From Afipia sp. Root123D2 (GTDB lineage: Bacteria; Pseudomonadota; Alphaproteobacteria; Rhizobiales; Xanthobacteraceae): a stretch of 64,000 nt of DNA. Below are positions 62,248 to 64,000 of the stretch, piece after piece. Position numbers and translations under genes: made by a program. Within the stretch, counting starts at the first letter, position 1. Each line of letters begins with the position of its first letter. Location of the stretch: NCBI RefSeq assembly GCF_001425835.1, contig NZ_LMDP01000001.1, forward strand, positions 1,607,838 through 1,671,837, read 5' to 3'. Below the pieces are notes generated by a model. It was given only the letters and a program-made list of their open reading frames with translations. It was not told the origin of the DNA and ran no database searches.

Positions 62248-62332
62248 GGCGAGCCGTCACGCGGTGTTGACCTGTCCCGGGCTCCGGGATCGGATACGCT
62301 CACGACCGACACAACACGACCGGAGATGCAGC

Positions 62333-62908
62333 TTGATCGACCGCAGGCATTTGCTCATTGCCGGGGCTGCCACCGTCACGGCGCTCGGCGGGACCAGATT
62401 CGCCATGGCCCAGGCGACGATGAGCCGGATCACCGCTTACGGCTTTTCGTTTCCGGCTCTCAAGGGCGGCGACATCCGGCTGGTCGACTCTGTCGGCAAA
62501 CCGATCATGATCGTCAATACCGCCTCCCAGTGCGGCTATACGCCCCAATACGCCGGGTTGCAGAATCTATGGAGTGAGTTTCACGGCCAGGGCCTGATGA
62601 TCATCGGTGTCCCCTCCAATGACTTCGGCGGACAGGAGCCGGGAGGCACGACCGACATCGCCGAAACAGCCGAACATCAGTATGGTGTGACGTTTCCCAT
62701 CGCCGCCAAAGCCGTCGTCCGCGGGCCGAACGCCCACCCGTTCTACAAATGGGCGGCGGCTGAACGGCCGAAGGACCTGCCGGGTTGGAACTTCCACAAG
62801 TACCTGATCGGACGCGATGGCTATATCGCGGAGGTGTTTCCCTCCGCTGTCGAACCCGGTGACACCCGGGTCAAGACCGCCATCGGCCGTGCGCTTTTGG
62901 TGACGTAA
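62333..62908 (+). CDS. Glutathione peroxidase, Tat-exported
   Basis: A 191-residue peroxidase. The TTG at 62333 gives IDRRHLLIAGAATVTALGG, a twin-arginine signal, with CGGAG before it; no ATG in frame would preserve that signal. The active site is Cys in NTASQCGYTPQY, with Gln/Trp partners in VPSNDFGGQEPG and PGWNFHKYLIGRDG. This is the Cys-type bacterial GPx, which usually accepts thioredoxin or glutathione. Tat export to the periplasm suggests a folded cofactor-free enzyme protecting the envelope. Confidence 0.85.
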   Translation: MIDRRHLLIAGAATVTALGGTRFAMAQATMSRITAYGFSFPALKGGDIRLVDSVGKPIMIVNTASQCGYTPQYAGLQNLWSEFHGQGLMIIGVPSNDFGGQEPGGTTDIAETAEHQYGVTFPIAAKAVVRGPNAHPFYKWAAAERPKDLPGWNFHKYLIGRDGYIAEVFPSAVEPGDTRVKTAIGRALLVT

Positions 62909-63063
62909 GCGGCACAATCAACCCTCCATCCACAGCCATCGCGCCGCCTCCCGTAAGACATTGGCGTGTTTGTCAGGTCAGGATTAGGCTGGTGCCGGGG
63001 AAACGGCGCGGCGACCCGTCCCGCCATGATATGCAACCGGGCAATCTGCTGGAGGGCGGTGCA

Positions 63064-64000
63064 ATGCGGATCAGATCAGGTTTGTTGATCGCGAGTACGA
63101 TTTCGGTTTGTGCATTGAACAGCGCGTGGGCGCAGGCACCGGGAAAACCAGCGACTCCGCCGGCGACCGCAGCGAAAGCCGCACCGCCCACCACCCCGGC
63201 GCCCGCGGCCACTCCGTCGGCAGCAACTCCTGCACCGGCCAAGGCCACCTGCGCCAATCCCAATGCACTCGGCGTCGCGCGCGTCGTTGCGATCGACACC
63301 ACAGGCGGTCCCGGATTTGGATTTGAGCATTTCAAACAACTCGATTTCCTCCGCGACAAGGAAGTCGTGCTGACATTCGACGACGGGCCATGGCCAGGCA
63401 ACACGCCTTCAGTGCTGAAGACGCTGGAGGAAGAGTGCACCAAGGCGATATTTTTCCCGATCGGAAAACACGCCACATGGCATCCTGAAATCCTCAAGCA
63501 GGTGGCCGCGCACGGTCACACCATCGGTTCGCATACCTGGTCGCATGCCAACCTCAACAACAAGAAGATGACCGACGACCAGAAGAAGGAGGAAATCGAA
63601 AAAGGCTTCAGCGCTGTGGCGTTGGCGCTTGGCACTCCGCCTTCCCGTTCTTCCGCTTCCCGGCCCTGCAACATCCGCCGGCCATGGTCACCTATCTCGG
63701 TGAGCGCAATATCGCGATGTGGTCATGCGACCTGGACTCGTTCGATTTCAAGGCGAACAAGGCCGACAAGATCGTCAACACGGTCATGACGAAACTGGAC
63801 AAGCAGGGCAAAGGCATCATCCTGATGCACGATTTCCAGAAGCATACGGCGGAAGCCTTGCCTGAATTGATGAAACGTTTAAAAGCGGGCGGCTACAAAG
63901 TGGTTCAGGTCAAAGCCAAGACGCCTGTGCAAACACTTGCGAAATACGATGAAGAGGTCATCAAGAGCGTGAAGCTACCGACCGTCAATACGCGCCCGCT
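63064..64000 (+). pseudogene. Polysaccharide deacetylase (NodB-type) with internal frameshift, cut by window edge
   Basis: A signal peptide (MRIRSGLLIASTISVCALNS) and Pro/Ala-rich linker lead to a NodB domain: VLTFDDGPWPGNTP (metal Asp), and HTIGSHTWSHANLNN (two metal His). After about 63645 the frame must change: the first frame ends in a non-conserved tail, whereas another frame continues as FFRFPALQHPPAMVTYLGER, then CDLDSFDFKAN and GKGIILMHDFQKHTAEAL, all NodB motifs. A single C missing in the CCC run at 63644-63646 would join them (GTPPSPFFRFP). The gene runs past 64000, so the end is unknown. It may be a pseudogene or a sequencing error. Confidence 0.82.

Overview
The window is a high-GC alphaproteobacterial chromosome, most likely Rhizobiales of the Bradyrhizobium / Rhodopseudomonas / Afipia group. 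The evidence is gene content and order: an amidase divergent from rne, aroQ-accB-accC, aat followed by a DUF2155 protein and an NDUFA12-type complex I subunit, class II nrdJ, and BA14K, KTSC, psiF and DUF2778 proteins. I identified no tRNA, rRNA or CRISPR array.

Left part (1-19400). This is ordinary core genome: a partial cell-wall amidase, RNase E with an unusually His/Asp-rich insert and a strong terminator, an aminotransferase, an exported M48 protease and DsbA-like protein, aroQ with acetyl-CoA carboxylase accBC, a three-gene overlapping two-component cluster, aat, the DUF2155 and NDUFA12 genes, an MscS channel, a BA14K protein and an EamA permease. The leader of nrdJ (19403-23164) carries two NrdR-box-like sites exactly 31 bp apart.

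Central island (23200-38503). A complete 15.3-kb Tn7-like transposon lies 35 nt after the nrdJ stop codon. Its boundaries can be read from the sequence: inverted ends starting TGCAGCGACGGGCA, further internal end repeats, and a 5-bp target duplication AAGGG. The insertion point lies inside the stem of the Rho-independent terminator that must originally have ended nrdJ; an intact copy now lies 15 kb away at the far end. The element encodes TnsA, TnsB (D-D-35-E), TnsC and one TniQ/TnsD-like protein. Between the nrdJ-proximal end and tnsA it carries a five-gene operon: a CapV-type patatin phospholipase, a DncV-like CD-NTase, Cap2 (E2-E1 fusion), Cap3 (JAMM peptidase) and a DUF2235 alpha/beta-hydrolase with membrane segments. 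This is a type II CBASS anti-phage system with what looks like a second lipase. Three unrecognised genes, one with a D...ExK nuclease-like signature, fill the other flank.

Right part (38504-64000). The chromosome resumes with small exported or hypothetical proteins, an FMN reductase, a DUF2778 protein, a zinc-ribbon protein behind a hairpin-rich leader, an MgtC protein, an ABC substrate-binding protein, two hydrolases, clpS, a KTSC protein, a frameshifted cupin gene, a GT-C-like membrane protein, a ThDP enzyme, an RND efflux pair, a thioesterase, an M20 peptidase, an SMR pump, an SDR, a CreA protein, an L,D-transpeptidase, a Tat-exported glutathione peroxidase and a frameshifted polysaccharide deacetylase running off the window end. 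All calls come from reading the sequence by eye; no database search was run.
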